From Rhizophagus irregularis (Eukaryota; Glomeromycota; Glomeromycetes; Glomerales; Glomeraceae): 64,000 nucleotides of DNA. The notes beneath the pieces are model-generated. The model worked only from the letters and a program-made list of their open reading frames with translations. It was not told where the DNA came from and did no database searches. Numbering within the stretch: the stretch's first letter is position 1; each line of letters begins with the position of its first letter. This document shows positions 26,480 to 37,660 of this stretch, in pieces. A program made the translations under genes and the position numbers. Location of the stretch: assembly GCF_026210795.1 (NCBI RefSeq), contig NC_089429.1:5828001-5892000 (forward strand). The letters are read 5' to 3'.

Positions 26480-28390
26480 ATCAGCAGACATCTGCTCTAG
26501 CAATAGAAAATGACCCTATAGCAACTAATTGTACCAATCCCAAAGAATTAATTATTCTACTCCAATAACTAAACAGTAACTATTATATACACGAATCTCA
26601 ACAAATTGCATTTCACATTAACGATCCGCTCAAAAAAAATCAAAGATTTACTCATACTTAGTATGGCGTTTCATTTACACTATCCAAAAAATTAAGAACT
26701 TACAAATATCCCTTATAAAGTTAAAGCGCATTTAAACGATATCAACAATAACACAACCGAAAGAATAAAAATAATCTTACGCCTATAACGGTATAGAAAT
26801 AGATAAATATACGCAAATGGATAAAATACGTTATTGCTTTACTTTCTGTTCTTTTCTCCATAACGCTAATATCAAACCCGGAACACCATTCAAGAAATTG
26901 ATTGGCCTTATACTGAACAATGACTGCACTATAATCACACGGATACAGTTTGTACTATGTAGTGAGAAATATAATAAAATTTGTGGCTTCAGAGATTTTG
27001 CCACCAAATACCAATGGGCAACATTCAAAAGCGCACTTATCCGGATTTATATCTACCCGTGGAGCAACGGAAGATAGTTTTTGCAGCAAACATTTAACCA
27101 CCATTAATAACCTGTTACTACATCACCTTACTGACTTCGTTGAGTCGTTTTAAGACCACGACTTACTCACGTTTGACATACATACTATGATTAATAACTC
27201 GCCACCTTTTCAATCTGTACAATCCCAGGAACACATAATTTACCTTCTATTGATTTCTAAAGAATCAACGTATCTAGTCGTCACATTTATTCGTAATCAT
27301 AAAACCAAGCAGCATGTCATTTTCCCTTTCATGAACACAATATAACCAAACTAGTTCGGGAGACACATAAGTGACATAACGAAGTCTCAAAAATGGAAAC
27401 TAACGTTCCATCAATGTTACTAAGAAAAAAAAGAAAAATTCTTAAAAAACAAACGACAATTGAAATCGATCTACACGAAATGGCTCTCGATAAATGAACC
27501 GACGCCCCACACAAATAACAGGTGTGACAACGAATCCTAATGTAAACTCGAATAACAAAGATTAGATCATGTATACATCCTCGAACTTCTTACATTCAGG
27601 CGCAACGGACCTCACATATTTCTTATATAAAGATTTTTAATTTTTTTTAATCCTAATAATATATATAGATTTAACTTCTTTTTTTCATTTACTTTTTTTT
27701 CTGTTTTGGACCTCCCTTCAAACAAATTTATACAAAGCTAACGGCCGCGCTACGCTAACATAAAATAACAGGCATGACGATTCCATTATTAGTGGTAGTA
27801 ATTTATGTCTAAATAAACAATCATTCAACTTAGCGAGGAAAAAAGAAAAGAAAAATGCACTTGAAAATTTTTCTTTTATTGAAAATTGCAGGAAAGTCTA
27901 TTTACCATTATCACTATAATTTGGAGCATGAAAATTTTCTTTTTTTTTGGAAAAATGAAAGTGAAATTTTGCAGCATTTTGAAAAAGCTGTCAACCAGAT
28001 CTTAAAACGTGTGATCGACAAGGTATTTTTAAAAAAATTTAAAAAAATAGGACTTTGCGATGGACGATAACGTTAATTCGGCAAATAAATGAAAAGACCT
28101 TAAAATAACAACTTCTTACGATTATCTGGAACAAAGAAAATAATCCTAGACAAATATATTCGAAAAACAAACAAATGGTATGAAAAATTCCTCAAACACT
28201 CAAACCCAAAACACATACCACCATTGATCGGCAATCCTTAAAAGAGTGGATATTACAGCATAATCTTACAGAACGCATACCTAAGCAATATGAGTTCAAG
28301 ATTGAAACATATTACCCCATCATGGACCGGGTCATCGAAGTAGAAATGAATTCTCAATGTTCATCACACAGACAAACACTTATTTAATAT
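26480..28390 (+). pseudogene. Decayed coding region, probably 3' part of a non-LTR retrotransposon (RNase H and C-terminus)
   Basis: Less AT-rich than its flanks, with protein-like text shifting between frames. ENDPIATNCTNPKELIILLQ (around 26505) resembles the Ser/Thr-x-Ala-Glu-Leu segment of LINE RNase H domains. YKVKAHLNDINNNTTERI (around 26720) resembles the conserved KVKAH(S)xxxxN(D) motif near the RNase H active site. Open stretches follow at 26817-27077 and 26950-27153 in two frames. A later piece, at about 28230-28375, contains KEWILQHNLTERIPKQYEFK and MDRVIEVEMNS. Multiple stops and frame changes mean it is inactive. No terminus or poly(A) tail was identified. The LINE assignment rests on these short motifs only. 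Confidence 0.45.
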
Positions 28391-28623
28391 TATTTCTAAA
28401 TACAAAATATTAATACTATCAATCCCTAACATACATGTATCTACCCGGTGAATATAATGGTCAACGGCTTAGTTCCAGCAGAATTCTATGGGTTCAGTGT
28501 CTAATTCGTCGTCTCAAATGATGGTGTAGGAGTTTGTCTCTGCGACTGTTCCTATAGGTTTTGAACCGATTTTTTGTTATGTCTCTTTGATGTTTCCATT
28601 TTTTAAAATGTTCGTTTATTTTT

Positions 28624-28863
28624 TCAAATCAGGGTATGCAGGTCCAAGTAAGAAAAGGTAGTAGTAACGTTTAATCTCGATAAAAGAAGATATGTGTGCC
28701 TTGAAAATCGAGGAACTTTTTTGAATATTTCAATCCTTATAATAAATCTCTCAACCAGATTGTACGACCTAACTAATTGGGTCATGTAGACATCATCTAA
28801 CGACCCATGGATTGATTTCACAATTTGATTTTGATCTTTCTCAGATTTATTCTTTTTCCCCAT
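28624..28863 (-). CDS. Small open frame, unrecognised, doubtful
   Basis: ATG at 28863 gives 79 aa with a lysine-rich N-terminus (GKKNKSEKDQNQ) followed by a mixed hydrophobic segment. I recognise no domain or signal peptide and see no clear splice junctions. Composition is moderately coding-like, so it could be an exon or a remnant, but it could equally be chance. Confidence 0.2.
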   Translation of the reverse strand: MGKKNKSEKDQNQIVKSIHGSLDDVYMTQLVRSYNLVERFIIRIEIFKKVPRFSRHTYLLLSRLNVTTTFSYLDLHTLI

Positions 28864-29074
28864 TTCTCTATCCCTATAAAAATTTTTTCAGAAAAATGAT
28901 CACGTGTCTGAATTTCTTCGGAATAAAAACTAGAAAAAGGATCATTTATCGGAGTTTTTCCGAGAATTTTTTTATAGGGTATATAGATTACCATTTATGT
29001 ATTGTATTATAGATATAATCTTGTTTATATCCTGTAGTACTACTTTATTTCTTTATTTATACACGAATCATATA

Positions 29075-29187
29075 TAGAGCTGCGACCCATTGGATCATAC
29101 CAAATCAAAAATAGTATTACCCGACTCCATAGCGGGTATTACGTAATATCCGGTATTATCCGGGTAAACAGGTAACGGGTCGCCGTA
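29075..29187. mobile_element. Small hAT-type MITE, degraded
   Basis: The left end TAGAGCTGCGACCCATT and the inverted right end GGTAACGGGTCGCCGTA share the GCGACCC(G/A)TT core. Internal TACCCG/CGGGTA motifs repeat several times. The first 14 bases match the element at 16720. The terminal bases fit the hAT YARNG rule, but an 8-bp target duplication is not visible, so the right end is decayed or misplaced. Confidence 0.5.
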
Positions 29188-29330
29188 TAACAAACATCAA
29201 ACTATTGTATTGTGCATAATGCGGCAATTACTATAAATGATCTACAGCAAAGCCATCACAAACCGGTTAAATCTTCTATTTGTTTTTATTTATGAATAGT
29301 AAATCAGATTCTTATTGAGATTTTCACGAA

Positions 29331-29339
29331 TATATAAAG
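29331..29339 (+). promoter_or_regulatory. Candidate TATA box for the membrane-protein gene
   Basis: TATATAAAG lies 63-71 bases upstream of the ATG at 29402, a plausible core promoter position that leaves room for a short 5' leader. TATA-like strings are common in this AT-rich DNA, so support comes mainly from position. Confidence 0.35.
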
Positions 29340-29401
29340 ATCACCATGTTTCCTTGCTAAAACATAAACTTTCAATTTTTTATTTGCTGGGTTAATATAA
29401 A

Positions 29402-30367
29402 ATGACAACGGGAGAAGATTCATTAACAAAATTGATACGCACGTTACAAGATCCTGCGCCTCAGTATGTGTTAGGTTGCATACCGGCTATTGCAACAATT
29501 GGAGCAGCACCAGATAAAGGTTTAACGAATAAGTTATTATGGATATTACGGTGTCTTGGTTGTCCGTTTACCGGATTGTTTTACGCCTGTGGCATATGTA
29601 ATGATCCAATAACAATGAGTACATACTGGCTCACATCAGAGCATTTTATGAAAGATGGGAAGAAACTTCCCTACAGACCTTTTGGTCATTATCATACTAT
29701 CAAAATAGCAGATGAACAGGCAGAAGTTATTAAATTACTCAAAGAATGTATAGCAGAATCTTCTGCATTAGATAGACTTAGTTCGTTGGCCTCAGCGTAC
29801 TATATACTCCTTGGTATATTTTCAGGGTTAACCAAGGCGATACGTATAGGACCATGTACTGGAGAGGATTGGCCATATCTACCACTAGCATTAGCCTGGA
29901 CATTTCCAGCAATTTATAAGAGAGTATCCGGAGGAAGAATGGTAGTAAAGGATCCTAGAGATAGGTTAAAAGATATGCACGTTGTTGTGCATGACTTAAA
30001 TTTCCACGAAAGTCATAAAAGAAGTGCCCAAGTTGCTCAAATTATGATAATCCTTTTATTCTCAATAGTAATTCCTTGGACGTCAGTACTTCTTTCCTAT
30101 TTTACCCGTCCAATAGGATATGGCTGCAGGGGCAAATATCTCACAATATTGTCTTCTATTTGGACATTCAATAGCTTTATTGCATATATATCTCATATTT
30201 TAGGAGAAAAATCTATAGAGGGTAATATATTCATTCATGGATGGTTTTGCCTTTGTGGCGTTATAATATCTATTCTTTTGTTTTTACTAGGTCTGCTAAG
30301 CCATACACGATCATGGTGGACAGATCTATTCGGAAAAAATTGTGACGTTACGTGTATTGATACATAG
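29402..30367 (+). CDS. Multi-pass membrane protein, 321 aa, unknown family
   Basis: A single uninterrupted exon from ATG 29402 to TAG, with base composition clearly richer in GC than the flanks. Three strongly hydrophobic segments near the C-terminus look like membrane helices: about residues 214-236 (includes IMIILLFSIVIPWTSVLLSY), 247-268 and 275-300 (includes CGVIISILLFLLGLL). Weaker hydrophobic segments lie at about 43-65, 130-147 and 158-173. Between them is a charged region (residues 75-120) and an intracellular-like basic stretch (about 180-210, RVSGGRMVVKDPRDRLKDM). There is no N-terminal signal peptide. Cysteines are frequent (CLGCPF, CGIC). I do not recognise the family and propose no transport or enzyme function. 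Intactness and composition make it a convincing gene. Confidence 0.8.
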   Translation: MTTGEDSLTKLIRTLQDPAPQYVLGCIPAIATIGAAPDKGLTNKLLWILRCLGCPFTGLFYACGICNDPITMSTYWLTSEHFMKDGKKLPYRPFGHYHTIKIADEQAEVIKLLKECIAESSALDRLSSLASAYYILLGIFSGLTKAIRIGPCTGEDWPYLPLALAWTFPAIYKRVSGGRMVVKDPRDRLKDMHVVVHDLNFHESHKRSAQVAQIMIILLFSIVIPWTSVLLSYFTRPIGYGCRGKYLTILSSIWTFNSFIAYISHILGEKSIEGNIFIHGWFCLCGVIISILLFLLGLLSHTRSWWTDLFGKNCDVTCIDT

Positions 30368-30869
30368 ATCATATCACATACACAAATAATTTAACTAGTG
30401 ACATAGCATGTGTAATTGTTTCACTGCTTATTTTTTATTAATAATTTGGATGAATGTATTAGTAATGTATAAACCATGGAAAAAATCAAAATCTATCCTT
30501 ATAATTAATAAATAATAAGATCCGTTTTAGTTTTTAAAATTTAGAATAGTAAGACAACCAACAAGATAAACTTGTATATAGAACAGCAGTGAAAAAAAGA
30601 TGTTGATTCTTGTTTAAACATGTATAATTTTTAGGGCGTTAGTTTCGTCATATCGACCTAATCACGCGACTTTTACTTAATTCTTATTGAATAAAATAAA
30701 TAAAATAATAAATAAATAAAAATTAAATTGTTTTCCTGCTTCTGTTAATTTTCAGCAACTCCCACTGTGTAAACCTTCACTATTGACAAAAGAATTACAT
30801 TTATATATTCAATTTAATATTTCTTTTTTACCACATATAGATACGTATATTTCAATAATGGATACCTTA
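30368..30869. other. 3' flank of the membrane-protein gene
   Basis: AT-rich, no coding content recognised. A candidate polyadenylation context (AATAAATAATAAG) lies at about 30508-30521. Confidence 0.4.
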
Positions 30870-31500
30870 TAGCACCGAACGTGAATGACCTAAACTCCAT
30901 CAAGAAAAAAAGTTTGATCTTTATGGATCAAATTTCGTCAATAGATGGTTCATATCTTTTAACATAGAACGAAATCAAGAACCAATCACAAAATAACTTT
31001 AAAGGTCGTACGTCGAATTGGTTTACGGAGTTATAACAACAGGCTACTTTATCTCAACATAATCGACGCCTTATCAACCCTTTACAAACACCTTCGATTA
31101 CCAACTTACACTATGATATACCTCCAGATTTTTGTTTTTGGCCAAAAACGAATGGACGGTAATTGAATCGATCGAATAGGTTAACGATCCTTTTGCGCTT
31201 AGTATAACTTATAGAGACATTTTTATTTATATGCCATTTCCCGAGGAGGCTACTTGTTTGACTCCAAGAAATTTCACACCGGTTGCAAAGGATGTCAACT
31301 ACATATCGCGATTTACGTCACCATGTTCTCTTATCGAATTCTCTATTCACTCTAAAAATTCAAACCTAAAGCACATATTCCTAAGCAGCGACTTAAAATA
31401 GACTTACCGTTAATTACATACAAAGGAAATACCACTTTCAACCATAGCAGAAGGATTAACCATTGCCACAGCTTTAATTTCCTAATAATAAGTCACGTGA
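30870..31500 (+). pseudogene. Decayed coding segment, probably retroelement-derived
   Basis: GC-richer than its flanks, with protein-like text in two overlapping frames. One frame carries TLSQHNRRLINPLQTPSI and YDIPPDFCFWPKTNGR. The second carries LSITYRDIFIYMPFPEEATC and RFTSPCSLIEFSIHSKNSN. Stops interrupt both. The family is not identified. The style of text resembles decayed LINE proteins of Glomeromycotina, but no diagnostic reverse-transcriptase motif was seen. Confidence 0.35.
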
Positions 31501-33401
31501 TAATATTTACCGACTCTGCTAATAGTATCTCGATATATCACTACGTTTCTAACCCGCTTACCTCTAAGAGAAGAACTTTGAAAATTAATAACCATCTCAC
31601 CCCATCATCTTTTCCATGCTTTCCATCATCCAATACATTCTATGTCACTGTAAGTTATTATCCATTGCTCTAAAAATGTCCCTAATTTTTCAATTATATT
31701 GATTAACGAGTTATCCGCTATTATATTGATTACATTTCTTCTTTAACTAATAAAAGGGATAAATTATTATTCCTTGCAACATTGCTTTAGTTTGTCTGCT
31801 TCTTTTATTACCATTTCCTATACAATCCGTATCTCGTTTTCTTTACTAACTGATATATTCATATACTTATTTTTCTTTATATTTGATTGACGTCCTTTAC
31901 AGTTGATTAAGTTTGAAAAGTCGTTTCCATTTGATTTGGTCGACTACAAGATGAATACCTATATTCTTATAACATGTACTTTTTGACTTCTTTTTGTATT
32001 TACTAAAAATTATATTATCTTCTTCGTTCCATGTTATTATTTTATTGACGTCGTTTGACGTGTATATACTGTATTTATTTTTTAAATCTGTATACACAGT
32101 GTATCGAACCCAAAGTTAAAAAAAATCACTCAATATTCACGTAATAATAATTTTAAATGCTTTTACCTTCGCCATAATGCTACCGTTACCATCTTCATAT
32201 TTCCTCAATAAATTACCCGAGGTACGATACAATTGCAAAATAAATGGATAAATAACTAAGTGATAGTTACAAAAAAAAATGGAAATCTCAATTGGATCAA
32301 AATGATCGTAGAATAAAAAATAAGTCGTATGTTTTTCCTAATCTGGCTTTTGTGTGTTGTTCTACAGTTCTTTTTATTATAAAACTATAAGTTTCCGCGA
32401 AGTTCTCTGTTAAACTCTGCTTAATTCTTAATTATCTTTAGACCTCCGTAGAGAAATAGTGTTAGATTAATACTTATATTTAGATTATGACACCCGCCCG
32501 ATCTCCTTAAGAACACATGTATAAATTTTTTGAAAATTTTTTTGTAATTGTAATACGAAATCGTCAAGGTGGCCATCTTGAGGTTTAATATAAATAAACC
32601 TGTTGTAAAAGAACCGCCCTAAACATGTCAATATAATAAAAAAAAATTTATTATGACGACCGGATTTTCTACATTTTATTATACCATATTAAAAGAAATA
32701 TAACGAGAGTTTCATTTAGAGAGTATATATTGTCCGTCCGCATAATGAAATAATGAATTATGGCGAAGTATGAAATCTCATTACAATGACATGGCTTTTA
32801 GGGGATTATCGTTGTGAGCAAAAAAAAAAATTAGAACTAAAAAAAAAGGATTATAAATACCTATTGTTGATTGTTCCTTTCTCTGTGCATGCACTTTTGT
32901 ATTCCACATACTTCTGATTCATTTTCACACAGTCGAGAATGATTAGTTTAATCTTTATATTCGACAATAAAAATTAGTAATTACGAGATATTTCATTGAG
33001 TTTAAGAACTACTATAATATTTTCGAATGTGAAAATTCCGAAATACAAAATCCCGAGAAACGTAGCTGAAGTAGGATTAGGATATTCATTACATTCATTA
33101 CATTCATGTGAATACAAGATTTTGAAAGCGCGGAAATAATATTATTAGTATAAATAAAATAATTATTTATTAGTATGATTTATATCATGTAAATGATCTA
33201 GGGATACATAAATAACACTAATAAAATTTACTAAAAACAAACTACGTCTAAATGGTGTTAAACCAAAAAAACAAAGGTATATTATTATTATTGAGATTAA
33301 GAAGGAAATAGAAAAGAGAAAGTCATATTTATTTTGAATCGTTAACCCTCTAATATAAAGTATATAATTAAGTATGTGAATTTCTAAGGGTTTTCCATTA
33401 T
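31501..33401. other. Intergenic, no gene supported
   Basis: A minus-strand open frame at 31897-32097 (ATG, 66 aa, Lys/Asn-rich) has no recognisable domain. Three copies of ATTCATTAC lie at about 33086-33105. Otherwise AT-rich. Confidence 0.4.
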
Positions 33402-33710
33402 TTAACACCGACCGCCGACACGAGGAATGCGAGCACCAATTCCGATTTTGCATGCCAGGTTACAACAAGACAGCTTAGGAGCTTTGCAAAGTAGATCAGG
33501 ACATCTACCACGACAAGAATTAGCACGACACTTTGCAACAAGAGAGGCGCCAAATCTCCTAGCAAGATTGATAAGAATAGCAGGCAAAAATTTGGCTTCA
33601 ACATCTTTCTCATCATTCCCTTTACGTTTTACTAAATGATCGTCAAGTGCTAAAGTAACAGTAGCAAAAATAGCCAAGATGAAGAAAAGGTAGAAAAGCT
33701 TGAATTTCAT
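33402..33710 (-). CDS. Small secreted cysteine-rich protein, 102 aa
   Basis: A single exon with a clear signal peptide: MKFK followed by a hydrophobic core to about residue 20, and probable cleavage after TLA (residue 21). A KR pair at 28-29 could be a Kex2 processing site, leaving a mature basic C-terminal part. Eight cysteines follow at 61, 66, 70, 75, 82, 83, 87 and 102, spaced C-x4-C-x3-C-x4-C-x6-CC-x3-C-x14-C. This even number, with an adjacent CC, suits four disulfide bonds. The mature region is Arg/Lys-rich (for example NSCRGRC). I do not recognise the family. Candidate roles are an apoplastic effector or an antimicrobial-type peptide, both inferences from size, secretion and cysteines. 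The start is fixed by the signal peptide. Base composition is much richer in GC than the flanks, and the gene looks intact. Confidence 0.8.
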   Translation of the reverse strand: MKFKLFYLFFILAIFATVTLALDDHLVKRKGNDEKDVEAKFLPAILINLARRFGASLVAKCRANSCRGRCPDLLCKAPKLSCCNLACKIGIGARIPRVGGRC

Positions 33711-33756
33711 TTTGATTTTTGATTTTTTGATTTTTTTACAAAGGAATGTTCTTTCA

Positions 33757-33884
33757 AGTCGTGTGGAATTGAGGGGTATATATTTGAAAGGTCGTCTTTT
33801 TTTCAGACAACTTTTTTGATTTTTAATCGTTCTAGTCGTGTAGAATTGAGGGTATATTTATAACAAATTTGAAAAGTTGTCTTT
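33757..33884 (-). promoter_or_regulatory. Tandemly duplicated promoter segment of the secreted-protein gene
   Basis: Reading the plus strand, AGTCGTGTGGAATTGAGGGG followed by TATATATTTGAAAGGTCGTCTT (33757-33798) recurs in near-identical form as AGTCGTGTAGAATTGAGGG followed by TATATTTATAACAAATTTG (33834 onward). The proximal TATATA lies about 67-74 bases upstream of the ATG at 33710, a good core-promoter distance. The second copy places an equivalent box about 77 bases further upstream. Confidence 0.6.
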
Positions 33885-34197
33885 ATTCTACATTTAAATT
33901 CAAAGAATGATTCAAAGAATATTCCACAATTTTTATTTTTCGTGTAATAAATCTTTGATAATCTTTAGAGATATGTTTTTTAATTGTATGTAATACAATA
34001 ATATTAATTTGATATAAATCACATTCGAACTAAGCAATTAAGGAGTTTAAATGTGGTTTTCATTGCTCATTTATAGTTATTGGTCAATTTTTTTTTAATT
34101 TAAACTAATGACACATTGTAATATTAATAAGGACGATCTGCAAAAATATGGTTTCGATTGGGAATTTTCGATCGATCAAACAGACCGGGTTGTTCAC

Positions 34198-34726
34198 GTT
34201 ACACCTAGAGCTTTTCACTTGATTATCCTATGAATAATTTAGGACAATTCGTTGGAGAAATTTGAATTCCGGATATCCTATGATATTAGAACAAATTATT
34301 CCAGAATAATTCGGATTATCATAGGATAAAATATGATGAAATCATTAGAGTCATTTAGATTTAATTTATAGATATTTAATCACCTCTCTATTAAAAAATT
34401 TAAAAGTAGAGTAGTAAATTTAATACTTGAATCTATAAACTTTATTAAAATTCAAATTTTAACATAATGAAATACAAAAAAAAAATATAAACTTAACTAA
34501 TGTTTTAGGACTTTATTCAAATTTTTGCAGACACTTGTGATCATTCTAAATCTAGAATCTAGATATTAAGCGGATTATCCTGGATTATCCGTAAGGATTC
34601 ATAGGATTATTCATAAATCAGGATATCCGTTTTAAAATTAACTGGATACAGTTAGGATAACAGATAATAGGATTATTCGGATAAATCCTAGGATATTATC
34701 CGTTCAAGGAAAGCTCTAGTTACACC
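34198..34726. mobile_element. Non-autonomous hAT-type element (MITE), 513 bp, with 8-bp target duplication
   Basis: The direct repeat GTTACACC occurs at 34198-34205 and 34719-34726. Between them the element starts TAGAGCTTTTC and ends GAAAGCTCTA, a short inverted repeat that obeys the hAT YARNG terminal rule. Inside are many GGAT(A/T)ATCC and ATCCTA(G)G-type motifs, concentrated in the subterminal regions, as expected of transposase-binding repeats. There is no coding capacity. The intact target duplication suggests a fairly recent insertion. Confidence 0.88.
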
Positions 34727-35439
34727 AACCAATAAACGCGATCAAAAAGAACGATCGAACATTTTTGAACTGGTCTAGTAGGCCAATGTTTACCTCAAAA
34801 TTGACTAGTGGACCATTGTTTGCCTCAAAATTGATTCGCATCACATTCTGCAATATATGACCGCATATTTGTTTGATTTTTATCCTACCTTTTACTATAC
34901 TAAATAAAATTATATGCATAAATATTTTCAACGATAAAAATAAATCCCACATACATTAAAAAGGAAAAAATAAAATAAAAAGATAAAAAATAGGCATTGA
35001 CACAGCGTTTCACAGTAAACATCACCAAATTTGTTTAGTTATATAATAGATGATTGATTTTATTTTTATACTTTTTGTTTATATGTTTATACTCTGTTTT
35101 AAAAATGATTAGAAATTTATTACTAATTAAATTGGATTTATCCCAAAATAATACAATAAGCAGCCTAAAGAGCGTGAAAAAATGTTATTTTCGGAACACC
35201 CAAAAACGGATGTATAATGATCGAGATCATGTAATGCAAGTGATCTGCTTCCAATATTAAAATGTCACTTTCACGTGATTTGTGATGTCGATCATTTCAG
35301 TTACATTAACAGTTAACGACAAAAAAGTAAAACAAATCAATAAAATTATAAATCTTTTTTATTAATGTAATATAACTTTATAATGCATATTATATGTATT
35401 GCTATTATAATCTTTCCAAGTACTAAGTATTGTATGTCG
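34727..35439. other. Intergenic, no gene seen
   Basis: AT-rich; short open frames at 34716-34952 (-) and 35054-35260 (+) show nothing recognisable. Confidence 0.4.
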
Positions 35440-36010
35440 CTTACTAACTTTCAATATCTTAATATCTTTTATCATTTTTTTCAAAGGTTAAAATTTTTAA
35501 CTTTTTTAACCATTCAATATTCCCGGCATCCTTTTGCTCCTTAAGGATTTTCGATATAGATTCAATTATTTGAATAAATTCATCAAAAGAAGGTTTTTTT
35601 TATCTACCTCTACATCATCTTTATTATTGATTGCATGCGTTATTGTTGTATTTTGTGCCAAATGTTCCGTTGTTACTAAGCGCTCATTTTCATTTGGAAT
35701 TATCAAAGAAGGGTAAGTATGATTACGCTTAACTAAATGGAAAAAATTCGTATCTAATGTATTACCATAAAAATGAATCAGATGTTTACAGATCATGAAC
35801 GATTTTTGTAAGATAATATGAGTCCACAAATCCATTTAGTTACATCTGTTCCATAATTATTATTTTGTATAGAGTTTGAAGCTAAATTTTTCTACTCTGC
35901 TTTAAATTGTTTTTCCAATCAGGTGACCTCCCGTCCACAAAGAATTTGTTGAAGCTTTTCGATTAGTACGTGAAGTCACCTGACGATTTTTATTAGATAG
36001 CCTGCACGCG
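35440..36010 (-). pseudogene. Decayed C-terminal part of a SWIM-type zinc-finger (transposase-like) protein
   Basis: On the minus strand, YGTDVTKWICG (about 35850) and ICKHLIHFYGN (about 35790) carry the CxCx(n)CxH layout of a SWIM finger, with the second Cys lost and a frameshift between them. An open stretch of 89 codons (35835-35566) continues through RNHTYPSLIIPN. After a one-base slip in an A-run near 35600, the text resumes as SFDEFIQIIESISKILKEQK and ends at a stop near 35474. Upstream text to about 36010 (VTSRTNRKASTNSLWTGGH) seems to belong to the same gene. SWIM fingers of this style are usual at the C-terminus of MULE-like transposases and their domesticated relatives. Broken, so not functional. 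Confidence 0.5.
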
Positions 36011-37319
36011 TTACATGTTTTTTTTCCATCAAAAAAGTCAAGAGAGTACGAGAGTACGTTTTTAAACATCCAGAACATGATTTTACTAGATTGCTTGAAT
36101 CCATGATTTTATTAAACTTTGGTAAATGGAGAAAAAGAGTAAAATGGAATACATATTGTATTAATAAAATTTATTATAATATACATTATATACATTTTAG
36201 AAATGATCGACATCAAAAATAAAATTTCTGATCTGCGGGACAATGTGCATAATTTCTATGCCGATAGGTGTGAATCCTTCTAATGTAACGGAGCAAATTC
36301 ATATTAATTAAATAGAAATAATGTTACTGAATTTGCAGAAACGCTTGATCTTCACTGGTAAATAATTGAGAGACGAAGACAAGACATTACAATAGTTATT
36401 CGGTATTTTTAATTTACGTAGGATTTTGACACATCAATCCGTTGGGAATTGGGATCTCTAATATCCAATTTTTTTACAAGCTTGTAATAATTTGTCGCAA
36501 ATGCTTAATGATCTTTAAGAGTACAATTATTATTCTATTTTCATATAAAAAAATTAATTTCTTATCATTAAACAATACTCTCAAAATATGAGCCACGATA
36601 CTTTGAAGTTCACTGAGATAACGACTCAATTTAGGAATAAAAATAAAATTTCCCTTAGTAAAAAAACTTCATTTTTCCGTCGTCTAAAATTTTTTTATTA
36701 TATAAATTAAACATTGTAAATTTATATACAGTATTAAAATTGACTAATTAAATTCAATGCGCGTAAAGCATGAATAAAGACCTATCGTTTAGATACATAA
36801 ACCTTCATCTACAGCAAACTCTTCCAATAACTCGAAAGAAATAATCATCAAGATACAACTGGAATAACTACTTTTAAAGTTTATTACACAGAGTACTTCA
36901 AACCACTACTTCCCATTTTCTTAAACAAATATTTTTTAGATTATTTTCATAATAAAAAAAATGATTTTAACTTCAACCCATCCCCATGAAGAAAATCTTG
37001 CACATAATCTTAACCTAAACACCTTCATTATACATTACTCTCAATTCATATGCTTTCCTAATTCTCTTAACTATACAAAAAAAAGAAAAAAATACATCGA
37101 ATAATAATTCCCGTTACACATCAAACACGCTTAGCCTCAATTTCATCAATAAGGAATTTACGTTCCTTCTATATCACGACCAAAAATAAATATATCACGT
37201 CCTACACTAAGATAACTATAATAATAATATAAATATATAAATATATAAATCCATTTAGTTTAAATTAAATAATTAAATAATTAAATAATAAAGCTAGTAA
37301 AAATCCTTTCATACCTGGA
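36011..37319. other. Intergenic, no gene seen
   Basis: AT-rich, with a few minus-strand open fragments near 36200-36300 that could belong to the same decayed gene as the SWIM fragment. Nothing else is supported. Confidence 0.4.
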
Positions 37320-37660
37320 TGTATTTCTTTATTATGATTTAAATATTGTTGTAAATTAGATGAAAAAAAGCTCAACAGTATATGCTGCCAAATCATCCAT
37401 TATTTTTTAAACATTGGTGATTGATTAGTTAAAGAAACTTGAATATTGAATTGTTGTTGTGCCAAATGAGCAGTCATGGCAGCAATTACGTAGCATTTTT
37501 AGGATCCTGAACACGTACTACTAAGTTAATTTGTCCAAAGATTGAGCATAAAAGTGAATATTCAAATTGTCTTCATGCTATTAATAGCATTTGTTGTTAA
37601 AATAGAATTCAGCCATATCACTATCTGATCAAGCTGTGAAGCGATTACTATAATAAATCT
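37320..37660 (-). pseudogene. Decayed coding segment, unrecognised
   Basis: Minus-strand text moves through frames: VIASQLDQIVIWLNSILTTN (about 37655), then SLLCSIFGQINLVVRVQDPK, then AAMTAHLAQQQFNIQVSLTN and LQQYLNHNKEIHPGMK (about 37320). Stops and frame slips separate these parts. The amino-acid composition is protein-like, but I cannot name the family. Confidence 0.4.

Noticed and set aside
26831-27028. Minus-strand open frame in the decayed LINE-like region
   Set aside because: Antisense of plus-strand text that carries RNase H-like motifs.
33427-33639. Plus-strand open frame overlapping the secreted protein
   Set aside because: Antisense of the Cys-rich gene, with no signal peptide or domain.
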